A DNA stretch of 64,000 bases from Blastomyces gilchristii SLH14081 (taxonomy: Eukaryota; Ascomycota; Eurotiomycetes; Onygenales; Ajellomycetaceae): positions 3,198,389 through 3,262,388 of the forward strand of contig NW_003101677.1 in assembly GCF_000003855.2 (NCBI RefSeq). Reading direction: 5' to 3'. Under the pieces are notes generated by a model. It did no database searches. It was given only the letters and a program-made list of their open reading frames with translations, and was not told the origin of the DNA. A program made the translations under genes and the position numbers. Below, one piece after another: positions 1 to 12,959 of the stretch; positions within the stretch are counted from its first letter, which is position 1; each line of letters opens with the position of its first letter.

Positions 1-88
1 AAATGCTCGTATGATCGAGGGCTTTTCGATGGATCTATCGGCGGGTTCTTATTCGAAAAATCGAGCGAGTTCGTGGTGGAGCGGTTGT
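1..88 (-). mobile_element. LINE 5' end fragment
   Basis: These bases match, apparently without change, the 5' end of the full-length LINE near 62947-63033, in the same orientation. The stretch is GC-rich and free of the C-to-T decay seen nearby. The outermost ~35 bp of the LINE 5' end are missing here. The sequence passes directly into Gypsy leader sequence at about position 89, and the rest of the LINE would lie left of the window. Confidence 0.75.
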
Positions 89-315
89 ATGGCCATGATC
101 ATACATCTAAGATATCAGAACTCTTGAGTCTTTTGCTGATATTCTCTTGTAAGATCTTGTTACAGAGTCAGAGTGACTGATAAGTAAGCTTCTATTTAGA
201 AACTCAGTGTCTGCTTAACTGATTATTCATTTCTCTATTTCTTACATGTCATTACATGTTTGAATATCTCAGTAAGTAATCATTTCTAATAAGAAGACAA
301 TGAACATTTTTCAAG
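89..315 (-). mobile_element. Gypsy-0 untranslated leader (partial)
   Basis: This corresponds to the leader between the 5' LTR and gag in the other Gypsy copies; compare 32480-33263 in Gypsy-3 and 8656-9016 in Gypsy-2. It is on the minus strand and ends where the LINE fragment begins, so gag and pol lie outside the window. It is heavily AT-shifted. Confidence 0.75.
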
Positions 316-614
316 TATAAGAGATCTACACTGAATAGATTAGTATGATATTTATAGATTATATATATCAAAGTAAAAAACATTAGAGAAGAAAAAAAGA
401 GAAAGTGTGAGAATCAGTGATCAGAGTGAATATCTATACATATACACAGTAAAGCTTTGAGATAAAAGAATAGATATTCTGTATATATGATGAAGCTTTG
501 AAGTGAAAGAATAGAAAGTCTGTGAGTTTTTTCAGCTGAGAATTGAAGCTTTCAGCGGAAGCTATGAAGTGTAAGGAAATAGTATATATAATTAATCAGG
601 CGCAGCCCGCCACA
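316..614 (-). repeat. Gypsy-0 5' LTR
   Basis: This LTR is collinear with the other Gypsy LTRs and read on the minus strand: it begins TGTGGCGGGCTGCGCC at 614 and ends near 316. It has an internal duplication of roughly 40 bp (two GAAGCTTTGA-type blocks around 455-520), also seen in the LTR at 51253. The body is strongly AT-shifted but the first 16 bases keep their CpG and CpC steps. It abuts the interior of a MITE at 615, so Gypsy-0 inserted into that MITE. Confidence 0.85.
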
Positions 615-902
615 CATTTGAGTATTATTAAAAAGTGTTACTTTTAAAAAAATTAAAAATAATCTAAAAAAAACCGTAAAATGTCTAAAAATAGAAACAT
701 TATGTCAAGAATAAGACTAAATGAGACTAAATGAAATCACTTTCTTATTTTTTATAAGTCATGATGTTATTTTAAGATCTGATGAATAGTTACTTTGCAT
801 GTTTTTTTAACAATTAGTCTCAGCAGAATTCATGTCAAGAAATGTATGAAATCAGATTAAATAAAATTAAATATGAAATTTATAATCTCAGCGGCCAGTC
901 TA
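615..902 (+). mobile_element. MITE-A, right half
   Basis: This matches the second half of the 506-bp MITE-A family, from the CATTTGAG block through the T/A-rich core to the terminal CAGTCTA. The left half is cut off by Gypsy-0. It is more AT-shifted than the best copy at 17426. Confidence 0.85.
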
Positions 903-1110
903 GTCTCAGACACGGTTACATGATCAGTCTATGTATAACTGTGTCTGAAACTAGAATCAAACTTAATAGTTATTATATTACTTAAAAGTATTACTTCTGA
1001 TTATAATGTAAGTTTATTACATTGATTTCAAATCACTTTATTTTAAATATTAAAGATCTCAAATTCACTTTTTAAATAAAAATTTAGTTTTAAATAAAGA
1101 ATAATATTTA
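903..1110. mobile_element. hAT-like terminal sequences, boundaries unresolved
   Basis: Bases 903-931 resemble the other terminus of the MITE/hAT-like family (GACACGG...CAGTCTA). From about 925 onward the sequence is collinear with the reverse complement of the right arm of the long element near 34184-33990. This looks like one terminus of a second copy of that long element, broken by a MITE on one side and a LINE on the other. Exact ends could not be placed. Confidence 0.5.
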
Positions 1111-1500
1111 TTATTATTATTATTCTTTCATTATAAATATATACAGTCAGAGACTATTGANNNNNNNNNNNNNNNNNNNNNNNNNNNNNNNNNNNNNNNN
1201 NNNNNNNNNNNNNNNNNNNNNNNNNNNNNNNNNNNNNNNNNNNNNNNNNNNNNNNNNNNNCTAGCTGAAACTTTAGTTCGCAGGGTTTTTCTAATAAGCT
1301 ATAAAGCGAACTATTATACATTTGTCAATTTCAGATATGCAAAATCAGAAAGTTTCAGCTCAGAATACAAAAATCATTTATAAATTACAGTATTTTAACA
1401 TCTTCTGATACTTTGAAATCATTCAGAAATGACATAACAAAAGAAAAGAAAAAGAGAATAAAGACTTAAAGACAGACATATTAAATAAGTAGATAGAAAA
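1111..1500 (-). mobile_element. LINE 3' UTR fragment
   Basis: It starts with an inverted AAT tail (TTATTATTATT) and the conserved LINE 3' end. An assembly gap follows, and then the rest of the LINE 3' UTR up to about 1500. It is in minus orientation and meets a plus-strand LINE piece head to head. It contains no coding sequence. Confidence 0.75.
1161..1260. other. Assembly gap (100 N)
   Basis: One hundred unresolved bases lie inside the minus-strand LINE 3' UTR fragment. The round number suggests a scaffold gap of unknown true length. Confidence 0.99.
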
Positions 1501-4500
1501 GCCCTGGTAAAATTCAGAATGCAGAAGAGCAGTAAGAGTAGATAAACTGATTGAATAAACTTTTAAGCATTTAATAGATTTAATTAACAAGTCTGTTCAA
1601 CAAACATTGTTTAGAAAAGATATGAAACAGAAATCTATTATAGATCTAACTTTCATATCACAAAATTTAATTGAAAAAAGACTTATAAACTGCTTTATTA
1701 ATTCAAATGAGACTTCAGAATCAAGTCATGAGATCATTCAGTTTGATATTAAACTGAGTGAAAAACCAATAAGTGAAAATCCTCTTCTCTTCAATTAATA
1801 TAACTTTGAAAAAGCTGATTGAAAAGCAGTTGAAGAAAGTATAAAACTTCTGAAATATGAAAAGCAGAGTGAGCTCTATGGAAATCAGAGTCAAGATATC
1901 TTAAATGAAACACTTAAGAATAGAGTAAAGCTGATTACATCTATTTTTGTAATAAGTATTAGAGAAAATATTTCAAAGAAAAAGTCTTCTGAGTATTTCA
2001 AATCTTGATAAAATGAGAATATCACTTCTGAAAGAAAACAATTAGTCACTGCTAAAAGAGATTGAAAGAGTAACCTATTATCTAATAAAGAGTTCAAAGC
2101 TATCAGAAATGAATATTTTTGAGATATTAAAAGAGCTAAGACAGACTACTGAAAGAAATTTCTTAAAAAAGTAAAGGAAAAAGAAGTTTTTAAAGCCTTT
2201 AACTATACTAAAATAAGAAGTGTAGCAAAACTTTCAACCTTAAAATATGAGTTTCAGAATGAATCATATACAGCAAATACTTTTGAGAAAAAATGTTAAG
2301 ATTTCATGAGAATTCTCTTTCAAAACTCATCAGATTCAGAAGAAGAGAATATGTCATTTTCTGAATATATTGATGAAAATAACTGAGAATGACATGAGCT
2401 TAAATATGATAAACTAGAGTCAGCTATTTTTTCAAGTGCAATTAAAACTGCTGCAGAGCCTGATTTCATCAATCACTTAATCATTTAAAATACATATCTC
2501 TACTTGAAGAATGAATATTTTGAGCTCTTTTTCAAACTCTTGAAAAATGAATATCATTCTGAATGCTGGAGAGAAGTCACTGAAGTGATCCTTGCAAAAC
2601 CTAATAGAAAAACTTCAATTTCTATGTTATATAGAGTAATGTCTCTATTGAACTGTCTAGAAAAGGTTTTAGAAAAGATAATAGCTACTTAAATATCTTT
2701 TATAAGCTCTATTAATAATTCTCTTCTATTCAGTGAATAAATAAAAGATAGAAAACAATGCTCTGTAATTAACACTGTTCTCTCAGATATTCATGATACT
2801 TAAATAGCAAAGCATGAAGATCAGGTCTCAACTGCAGTTTTTATCAACATAAAAGAAGTATTTAATCATTTTTCACAGTCAAAGTTAATTCAGACTTTGA
2901 AGATGTTAAAACTGTCACTTTCTCTAATAAAATGAGTTAACTGTTATATATCTAAAAGAATCATATAACTATTCTTTGATGAAATGAAATAAGACAAGAC
3001 TGAGATAAAAATAGAAGTACTGCAAGAATTCTTAATCTCACTCATTTTATTTACAATATTTACTGCATATCTATTCAAGAATAGAGATATGACAATAGTG
3101 TGATCTTCAAGTTATGTAAATGATGTTGATCTAGTCTACAGCTCAGAGACAATCAAAGAGAATTCAGAAGTGATTGAAAAAGTAGTAAAGAAAATCTTTG
3201 TTAGAGTAGATATCAATTAAATTCAATTTAATATAAATAAAACTGAGTTAATTCATTTCTTTTCTAGATTCAATAAGAAAAAACTATATCTAACTCTTTT
3301 AAATAGAGAGATTAAACCCAGTTTAAATATCAAACAATTAGAAGTATGATTAAACTCTAAGTTGAATTTTAAATATTATATTCAACAAAGAACTATCAAG
3401 GCAGAAAGACTATTGAATAGCATAATCACACTATCAAATACAGAGAGAGATCTATTCTTCCAGGCTTTCAGACAGTTATATATAGCCTGTATTATCTCAG
3501 TAGCTGATTATGAAGTTTAAGTTTAATTAAACAATCAAGATAATTTCACTGAACTCTTTCAGAGTCTGTAAAACAGAGCTTTGAGAAGAATTCTGAAAGT
3601 ATTTAAAACATCTTTAATTAAAGCAATGAAAATCAAAGCTTCAATTCTCTCTTCTGTTATTAGATTTGAAAAAGTCTGTATAAACTATACTCTGAGAGTT
3701 ATAAAGATGAGCTTAAATTATATAATCAAAAAAAGAGTCTCTTCTTCATTTTCATCAATTAACTCTGAAAATGAACTGGATTGAAATAGATTTCTTGATT
3801 GCAATGAAAATAATTATTCAAAGAAAATGCTCTCTCAACTATACAGACTATACTCACTGATTAAATATCAATTTACTTCTTTAAATATTGAAAAGATTGA
3901 TTATGAGAAGATATCTTTCTGAAGAGAAAAGCTTGAATCTCTCATAGACTTACAAATAAGTGAACTATTTAAAGAGAGAGAATATAAGCAGCATTTGAAG
4001 AGAATTTCTACAATTAATATAAAAGACTCTTTTCTAATCTATTCAGATACCTTAAAAAATGAGAATTTGAATAGATTAGATGCAGACATTACTTATACTG
4101 AAGATAATATCAATTTTATCTCAGATTTCTGAAATTTAGACTGTGAATCTGAAGTCTTTAATACTGAACTATTTATAATAGTGAAAGCTTTCAAACTCAT
4201 TGAAATAAAATCTTATAAAAGAGAAAATAGTGTGAAAGAGATATAAATATTCTCTGATAGTCAAGCTGCTTTAAAAAACCTTAGAAATAGTCAGATTCAT
4301 AATAATCAAATGAATCTTGAACTGATTTTAAACTCTGTTTTAAAAATTCAAAAGAGAAGAATATTGAAACTGATAATTTATCTGCACTGAGTTCCTGCTT
4401 ATATGAATATTCATGACAATGAATTAGCTGATTCAACTGTAAAAAAGAGTTTAGAATTAAGCAGATCTATTCAAAAAATTATGTCCTGATCTTTTATAAA

Positions 4501-5340
4501 GAGAAAGATAAAAGAATCTTATTTAGATAAGTGAAATGAAAGCTGATAGAAACAAAAGAAAAGTATACATTATTCAAGATTTGAAATAAAACTCAAGTGA
4601 AAATCTTGTTCAATTAAATGTAAAAAGAAAATATTCTCATCTATAATGCAGCTGAAACTAGGATATGACTATTTCAAATCTTATATACAAAGATTTGATG
4701 ATAGATTTAGTTCAATAGAATGCTTATTCTGTAATATAAATGAGTATTCTGAGTATATTGTAATACACTGTGTATTATACAATAGTCTCAGAGTCAGATT
4801 AAAAGAGAAGTATGATCTAAATCAATTAAATATAAGATTCTTATTCTCAATTGAGACAGGAATTAAATACTTAATAGACTTTCTATCAGAAACTCAAGCA
4901 GCTACAAGAAAATGACTAAATTCAGAAATATTTAAATATGAAGAGGAGGAAATTGATCAGATATAGTCTGTTAAAACAGCTATACACTATTCTTTAATAA
5001 TTTGTTTTATTATAGTCTCTCTTTACTTTACTTTTTCCTTTCTATTCTTTTCTATCTATCTATTTAATGTGTTTATTTTTAAGACTGTGGTCTTCTTTCT
5101 TTTGTTATAATATTGTCAAATGATTTCAAAGTATCAGAAGGTGTTAAAATACTGCAATTTATCAACAGTTTTTGTATTCTGAGCTGCAATTTTCTGATTT
5201 TGCATATCTGAAATTGATAAATGTATAATAGTTGACTTTAGAGATATCGGAAAAACCCTGAGAGCTAAAAAGTTCTCAGGTAGATATCATAGTCTCTGAC
5301 TGCATACATCTATAATTAAAGAAGAATAATAATAATAATT
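1501..5340 (+). mobile_element. LINE copy, 5'-truncated (Tad1-like)
   Basis: This plus-strand LINE starts inside the endonuclease domain. It continues through RT, RNase H and a C-terminal Cys/His region, then a 3' UTR (4967-5320) and an AAT tail ending near 5340. It is collinear throughout with the full-length LINE at 55439-63069. ORF1 and the first part of ORF2 are absent. The next sequence on the right is Copia-B. Confidence 0.9.
1505..4966 (+). pseudogene. LINE ORF2 remnant (endonuclease, RT, RNase H)
   Basis: This is the decayed replicase of a Tad1-like LINE. It begins inside the apurinic-type endonuclease. The RT catalytic box reads YVND at 3113-3124, where the full-length copy has YVDD, so the metal-binding pair is damaged. 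An RNase H-like segment follows (SDSQAAL-type block near 4255-4275). The C-terminal region has a CLFC box and ends at a TAG at 4964-4966. The reading frame is broken by dozens of stops, many of them TGA where the paralogue needs Trp. The open pieces at 1607, 2504, 3581 and 4646 are fragments of this one gene. It is non-functional. Confidence 0.9.
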
Positions 5341-7520
5341 ATAAAGAAGCTCTATCTTCTGCATATGACATTCACTGATGAGGTTGCAAAGCATTCTTAA
5401 AGATAATTTCCAAGGTCATTAATAAGATAGCTTCTCACTGCAAGAAGTTGATTTTTGTAAAATAAAATAATTTTATCAATTATAGATTGATGAATCTCTT
5501 CAATGAGCATTTATACATATTAAAAGACGTCATCTTTCAGAAGAATCTTCATCTTATCAATTCATTGATACTGACTACACACAACCCGAAGGTTCTACTC
5601 ATTGCAGTCTGTAAGGCGGCTGCGGCGATTTCTTCAGTGAAATCAGATCTACCCGCTGCAACAATTTCTGCAGTGATTTCATCGGTAACTTCTGACCTAT
5701 CAACTGATGATCTGTTCACAATTGATGAGAGAATTCAACCTGAACATTCATTATTTCTCATATTCGCTAATAATTGATGAATTGATTATGAAATTTCTGT
5801 GAGAATATCTACTTTTTTAGTGCAGAATATACTGAACTCTCTGAAACTCACAGTTGAATCTGATGATTCTCTGACATCTACAAGAAATATCACTATAGTA
5901 AAGAAAGCTTCAGTGAGAAAATCTTCAGTGAGAGACAGTCTTGAAAATCTATATTCTGATCTCAAGATTACTGCACTTTCAATTCCGAAAAACCTCATGT
6001 GTGTCAAAGCTTTCATGAAATGAAATTATTATCACAAGATCTGTGTTAAAGAAATTAACTGTTTAAAACAGATTGAGATCTGATAACTGATTGAGAGAAT
6101 ATTATAAATGAGTGTTCTTTATAACTAATAAATATTTAATAAATAGTTTAATAATATGAGTGAGATTATCTGCTATAAGGCTCACTGAGTTATCTGTGAA
6201 AATCATTAACAGAAGAGAATCAATTATTCAAGAATCTTTGTATCTGTTGTCTCTGTATTCATCTTCTAAGCTCTCATGACAATCTCAGTATTTCAGGGCT
6301 AGTACATTCTGCAGACTAATATAGTGCCTGCTTTTATAAATACTCAACTGCCTGCTGATGAATAAATATATATGAATCAACTTACAGAATTCTGTGAAGG
6401 CTATGATGATCTTGTATATAAGTTAATGCAGAAACTCTATGATCTTAAGCAAGCAACACTTTTATAATATAAGAAGCTGTGAAAAATACTATTATACTTA
6501 GACTTTCATGTCAGTCTCTATGATATCAGACTATTTATTCATGATGTAAGACAGATTTATATAATTATCTATGTGAATAATGTCTGTCTCTACAGCTTGA
6601 AAATCAATGCTCTGAACTAGGTCAAAGCTGAAATTGCTGCTAATTACAAGATTAAGAATGTAGAGGATTTCAACTGCTATCTGAGAATAAAGATTGATAG
6701 AGATTTAACTTTATTAATATAATCTTAATTTCTATTTATAAGAAATCTTTGAAAGAAGTTCTTAATAAATAACTGTTACTCTACATTCATTTCTATGAAG
6801 AAGAATGTTAATTTTAAAAATGATGATAAGAAATTAATTGTATATATAGTAGAATTTACTCTATAATTCTATGAATCTGATATTGAATCTCTATAATATC
6901 TGACAATCAATACACATTCCGATATAAGCTTCACTACAGATTTTGTTGAACAATTCAGCTTTTGATCTACATTAAAGAACTGAGTTATATTCAAATATAC
7001 ACTCTGATATCTGCAGAGTTTAATCAATGAGAGTATAATCTATTACAGAGATCTGATATTGAATCTGTGATTATATAACAGATGACCTCATTGCATGACA
7101 GAGCTTCTGATAAACTGAGGTCTTTAAATCATTAACTGAGACTGAATATATTACATTCTCTGAGACTGTCAATAAGCTTGTCTGTCTTCATGAGCTTCTC
7201 AAAGATGCTGAATTTATTTTCATTTTATCTCAATAATCTGAATGCTGACGATGATCTCAATTCCATCCACACTCCATAATCTTACTTATATAATTCATGT
7301 GAATAATAAGTCTGTTATAGAGTTATTCTCTTCTGAAGCAATTTCATACTGCTGAAACTATATAGAGATTCATTTCATATTCTTCAAGATCTATCTACAA
7401 GAATAAAATATCTATCTAATATATTTAATCTGCTGAGAACGCGGTAAATGAGCTTACTAAACTACTTGAAACATTAAAATATACATGTTGAAAGAAGAAA
7501 TGTTAAGATGAAGAAATGAA
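5341..7520 (+). pseudogene. Copia-B pol remnant (RT and RNase H)
   Basis: This is Ty1/Copia polymerase read on the plus strand. Recognisable blocks in order are the RT lead-in with an FVSVVS-type box (~6240), an IYMNQLTEF block (~6370), KLYDLKQA (~6430, the copia LYGLKQA box) and IYVNN at 6567-6581, replacing the catalytic YVDD. RNase H comes next and then a C-terminal tail with NAVNELTKLLE (~7445). The segment at 5487-5777 is open for 96 codons but belongs to the same degraded frame upstream of RT. Many stops are present. It differs from the Copia copies at 34335-43415. The long hAT-like element inserted just downstream; a split 3' LTR around 7500-7588 and 34193-34300 is possible but unproven. 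Confidence 0.8.
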
Positions 7521-7596
7521 GAAATAAAAAATTAATGAATCTCATAACTGATTTTTCATTACTACACATTTTCCAGTCATTTTTTATATCTGTACT

Positions 7597-8377
7597 TAGA
7601 CTGGCCGGTGAGATCATGAATTTCACATTTGATTTCATTTGATCTGATCTTATACATTTCTTGACATGAGTCTCACCAGAATCAAGCCTTAAAAAAATCT
7701 GAAAATGAATCATTTCTGAGAGAAATGATGTGATAAATGACCAGATTTAATTCAAGAACAGTGAAATAAGAGTAATTTCTCAGAATCAACTGTGAAAGAT
7801 GATTATTCTTTCAAAATCAGAATGAGACTGAGACTGAAGATTAAATTCAGTCTCATTCAGTTCATTCAGTAATTGCTTATATAATTATAATTTAATAATG
7901 ATTATTAATAACACTCATGAAACAACTAAATATATTCTTATAGAAGTTTATTCTTCACTTTCTTATAAAAACTACACTTCTCTAATATACTGTGATCAGA
8001 GATATTAAACTGTCTGATAATTCTATGTTTTACAATCATGAGTTTCTTGATTATTTCTTCTTATAATTGTTCTCAGTGATAGTGATAAATATCTCAGCTT
8101 GAGTTAAACTTTTACTTTATTCTCATCTCTATCAATGAAATTATCAGAATATTACATGTTATCAGTATAACAGTTGAATATATACTCTCAATAATTTTTC
8201 ATAACTCTAAAATTGATTTAGTGTGTAAATTCATTGAATTATCTTGAAGATAGTAATTAAATTCAGTTTTACAAGTATGTAGTTTTATCTGATTTTCAGT
8301 TATAATCAATGTATACAAGTTCTGTTTCAAAGTTAGTATTATAGTTCTATATAATATAAAGTGTTATCAAAGATTAT
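7597..8377. mobile_element. Left arm of the long hAT-like element
   Basis: The first ~100 bp resemble one end of MITE-A (GACTGGCC..., then CATGAATTTCA, then a TTAAAAAAA tract). The first ~490 bp are collinear with a second copy at 28670-29159, which confirms that this is a mobile terminus. The arm ends at the Gypsy-2 target site ATTAT (8373-8377). No coding sequence was recognised. Confidence 0.75.
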
Positions 8378-8655
8378 TGTGGCGGGCTGCGCCTGATCAA
8401 TTATATAGACTATTCCGTTAGACTCCACAGATTCCTGCCGTTCCGATTCTCAGTCACCGATCCTCGGCCGAAAACCTACGGAATTCCTATTCTCCCGCCC
8501 CGAAGCTCTACCACATATGCCATCATGTACATGTATAAATATTCACTTCAATTGCTGATTCTCACACTTTCTCTTTCTTTCCTTCTCTAACATTTTTCAC
8601 TTTGTTATATAAGACCTATATATTATACTGATCTATTCAGTGTAGGCCTCTTACA
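8378..8655 (+). repeat. Gypsy-2 5' LTR
   Basis: It begins TGTGGCGGG and ends CTCTTACA (TG...CA). Its length is 278 bp. A TATAAATA box at about 8535-8542 and a pyrimidine run (TTTCTCTTTC) further on are plausible promoter elements and are shared by the other LTRs of the family. Confidence 0.92.
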
Positions 8656-9016
8656 TTTGAAAAACATTCATCATCTTCTTATTAGAAACAATTATTCATA
8701 TATTATCTTCTCATTAGAAATAATTACTTACTGAGATATCTGAACATGTAATAATACATAAGAAATAGAGAAACAGTGAAATAGTTAAGCAGACACTGAG
8801 TCTTAATCAGTTAAGCAGATATCAAGTTCTCAGATAGAAGCTTACTCATCAGTCACTCTGACCCTGTAATAAGATTTTATAAAGAAGAATAAAATCTTAT
8901 AAAGAGAATGTCAGTGAAAGATCTGAGAGTTCTGATACTACAGATATATAAGATATTCATATAATTACACTTCTTCTGATTTCACAGATATCACATATTC
9001 AATGATTGATATAATC

Positions 9017-10167
9017 ATGTCTAACAATAGTATCAGAGAACTCTTGAATATGAGCATAGACACAGTACTACAGTGACTCTGATCAATGTTAAAACTATAA
9101 TAATAATAAATAGCTGATATGCATGCAACTTAACAACATCAATATAAAGAGATTTAACAATTATCTCAATAAGAAACTCATCCAATTTCAATACTTACAG
9201 AATTAAATATAAAAGCACTGAAAGAATGCTTAGATACTTCTATATATTTTAATACTTTCAATCTCACTCTCTACTTATCATGAAGAATGAAAATGCTTGC
9301 AAAACTGAGTGTAGATGAAGATGTTATTGATTTACTAATTAATCAAGATTGATATATCAATGAATAATTAAAGAATTGCATGAAACAGAAGTTTTATTCA
9401 TGAATAAAAACATATGAATCAGTGTTGTGAATATCTGATAATATTATCAAATATCTTGATATTCTATTCTGAGACACTGTTATATAACAGAAAGTATTAG
9501 ATTAATTACAGATTATCTGACAGAGAAACACTTCTCTCACAATATTTATCCCTGACTTGAACATCAAGATTCTAGAAGCAGGTGATCAATCTTGAAAGAA
9601 TTGAATAAAGATCAACATGCTTAAGAAGATATTAACTTTTGAACTCTTACAGACTCTTGTAAGCATAGATGAAGACCAGACTTATGATGATTTCTATGTA
9701 TAACTCCGGACATTGAATAACCATCTTATTAAGCTTAAGAGTATACAGAACAGTGACAGAAGATATTACACTTATACATCTATACTGAGAAATAACAATA
9801 ATGATGCAGATATCATGAATTGAGTAGACTTGAATATCTATACACAAGTAAGAGTCTTCACTATCTGAACAGGCTTCTGAGTCTCTGAGATCACTTCTGA
9901 AGAAGTCACTGATTAATGTTAATAAGAAGTGTGCATTAACTATAACTGATCAGAGCACATGGCTTTCAACTGCTGATTAACCTATGTATCTTCTCACTTA
10001 AAGAATGAATCAACTTCTGTTCATATCAATCACATTGCATTGAAAGAAGATTCAGAAGATAACTATGAGAATGCTTTGATAAAATAGAGAAAAGATTAGC
10101 TTCTGTTCAAATTCATAAACAGAAGCTTGAAGAGGTCAGATAACAATAATTTAAAGAGAAAATAGCA
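9017..10167 (+). pseudogene. Gypsy-2 gag remnant
   Basis: This is a capsid-type Gag beginning ATGTCTAACAATA at 9017, the same start as in Gypsy-1. The single CCHC zinc knuckle near 9930-9980 keeps its first Cys, the His and the last Cys, but the second Cys codon has become Tyr. Stops interrupt it repeatedly. The frame runs towards the pol segment starting at about 10168. Confidence 0.8.
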
Positions 10168-12342
10168 ATGAATGCAATTCTTGTATCTACTGTGATAGAT
10201 AATATGTATAATATGAAAGCCATGACAGACAGTGATCTATGTTATTATACAATGATTAAAGCTTCAGTTATAAGATATTATAATCTTCAGTGTATCTTCT
10301 TATCAAGACTCTGACATCTCACAGAATTTGACAGTTCAAAGAATGTTTGCACCTGCTATGTAATGAAACAAGCATAGATGTCAGAGAATATTAACATGAA
10401 GATGCCTACACATATAAAGTTGATAATCTTGATTATAATCTTATATTAGAACTTGTCTGACTATCTGAACAAGGCATCTTGCTGAACACTAAGAACAGAA
10501 GCTTAATATTCTCTAATAATAATAGAATTTACAAAGATGACATTTATAAAACTATAGATCTGACACAGATCTCTGTCAATGTGTATAAAATACTCTGAAA
10601 AAGAAGTCACTGACAGAATCACTAACAAGGTCACTAATAGCAGAATTATATAACAATCTACTTTGTCAGTCTGACTGATATTAAAAAGACTCTAGAAAGG
10701 TTATTCTGTTTTATAATAACAGATTCTTGTATGAAACTCTCTCAGTAATATCATGAATATCTAGATATCTTCTGACAGAATAATATTACAAACATACCTC
10801 TCTTACAAGATTCAGAAGTGAATCACAGCATTAAGTTAGAAAAGAAGAATGATAAAGACTCTGAATCATCATGAGACTCTCTTTATAATATGCTTCAAGA
10901 TGAACTTCTTCTTCTTTGAAAGACACTCAATAATCTGTTAAATAAAGAATTCATATATATTAGTAATTCTTTCACTGCAGCCCCTATTCTCTTTGCAAAG
11001 AAATCAGGTGAGGAACTTCAATTCTGTGTGAACTATCAAGAATTGAACAGATTAATCAAGAAGAAGTGCTATTCTTTATCTCTTATTAATGAAACTCTAG
11101 CTCACATCAGACAAGCTCAATGATTTACAAAACTAGATATCATTGTCATGTTTTATAAAATCTGTATTGCTGAAGAAGATGAATGACTTACAGTATTTCA
11201 GACATATTATAATGTCTTTGAATGAATAGTTATACTCTTTAAACTGATTAATACTCTCAGTACATTTCAGAAGTATATCAATCAAGTATTTCAAAATTTT
11301 CTTAATGAATTTGTATCTGTATATCTCAATAATATTCTCATCTTCACTGATAAGTTCAGAAAAGAATATTAAGAACACATGTGAAGAGTATTACAATAAT
11401 TATAAGAAGTAGAACTATCAATAGATATTGATGAGTATGACTTTGAAGTCAAGAGTATTAAATATCTAGGTTTCATCATAGAAGCTGATAAGAAGATTTA
11501 AATGAATTTCAAGAAAGTCTTTATCATTCTTGAATAAGAAGCTTTACATACTATGAAAGATATACAAAGCTTCATCAGATTTGCTAACTTCTATTAATAA
11601 TTTATACACAACTTCTCAGATATTATAAGATCACTCATAGAACTTATTAGAAAGAACTCAGTATTTCAGTGATCAGCAGACATTAAAGCTGTATTCACAC
11701 AGATGAAGAAGATATTCATCAATATCTCTCTGCTAATAACATTTAACTCTGATTATAAAACAGTTATTGAAGCTGACTTCTCTGACTATATTACAGAGAG
11801 AGTTATATTATAATATAATAATGAAGATGTCTTATAATCATGCATCTTCATGTCTAAGAACCTGAGTCCTGCTGAATATAACTATAAGATCTATGATAAG
11901 AAACTTCTTATAATTATATACTGTCTAAAAGAATGAGACTCTGAACTTCAAAGTATCTTCAAATTTAAGATAATCTCAGATTATAAGAATCTTAAGTACT
12001 TTATAACTATCTATAAACTCACTGAATGACAGATACAATGATCTGTATTTCTAAGCTGCTTTTATTTTATAATACACTATTATTTCAGCAGTCAGAACTC
12101 AATGACAGATACTCTCTTACAATGAGACTAAGATATGCCTTTCAATATAACAGATATCTGTTGAATGAACTGAGAACACTGACTTCTAGATCTGAAGATA
12201 TTAGTTAATCAAGATAAAATAACTCATGACATTATATATGCTTCTCTGATTAGAACTGTTACTGATACTAATACTGACACTGATACTAATATCTCAACTT
12301 CTTCTGAATCTACACTGAATGAATTATAGTATGTAACAGCTC

Positions 12343-12651
12343 TGTGGCGGGCTGCGCCCGATCAATCATATAGACTATTCCATTACACTTCACAGATTTC
12401 AACCACTTCATTCTCAAACGCATATGCTCCGATTCTCAGCCATTCTCAATCGCTGATCCTCGGCCGCTATGAACGCGCGTATATTCTCCCACCCCAAAGC
12501 TCCACCGCGTACACCACCACATACACATATAAATATCCACCTCAATCACTGATTCTTGCACTTTCTCTTTCTTTCCTTCTCTAACATTTTTATCTTTATT
12601 ATATAAGACCTATCAATATTATATCAATCTATTCAGTGTAGGCCTCTTATA
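12343..12651 (+). repeat. Gypsy-1 5' LTR
   Basis: It starts TGTGGCGGGCTGCGCC and ends CTCTTATA, where the partner LTR ends CTCTTACA. TATAAATA near 12534 is a candidate TATA box. The length is 309 bp, the same as its 3' partner with no indels. Confidence 0.95.
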
Positions 12652-12959
12652 CTATAAAAATGTTCATTATCTTCTTATTAGAAAATGATTATTCACACAT
12701 TGTCTTCTCATCAGGAACAATTATTCATCAAGAGATATCTGAATGTGTAATAACATGTAAGAAATAGAGAAACAGTTAAACACACACTGAGTCCTCAGAT
12801 AGAAGCTGCTCATCAGTCACTCTAGCCCTGCAATAAGATTCTACAAAGAGAATATCAGTGAAAGACCTGAGAGTTCTGACACTCAGACATATGAGATATT
12901 CATACAATTACACTTCTTCAAATTTCACAGATATCACACATTTAATAAACAATATAATC

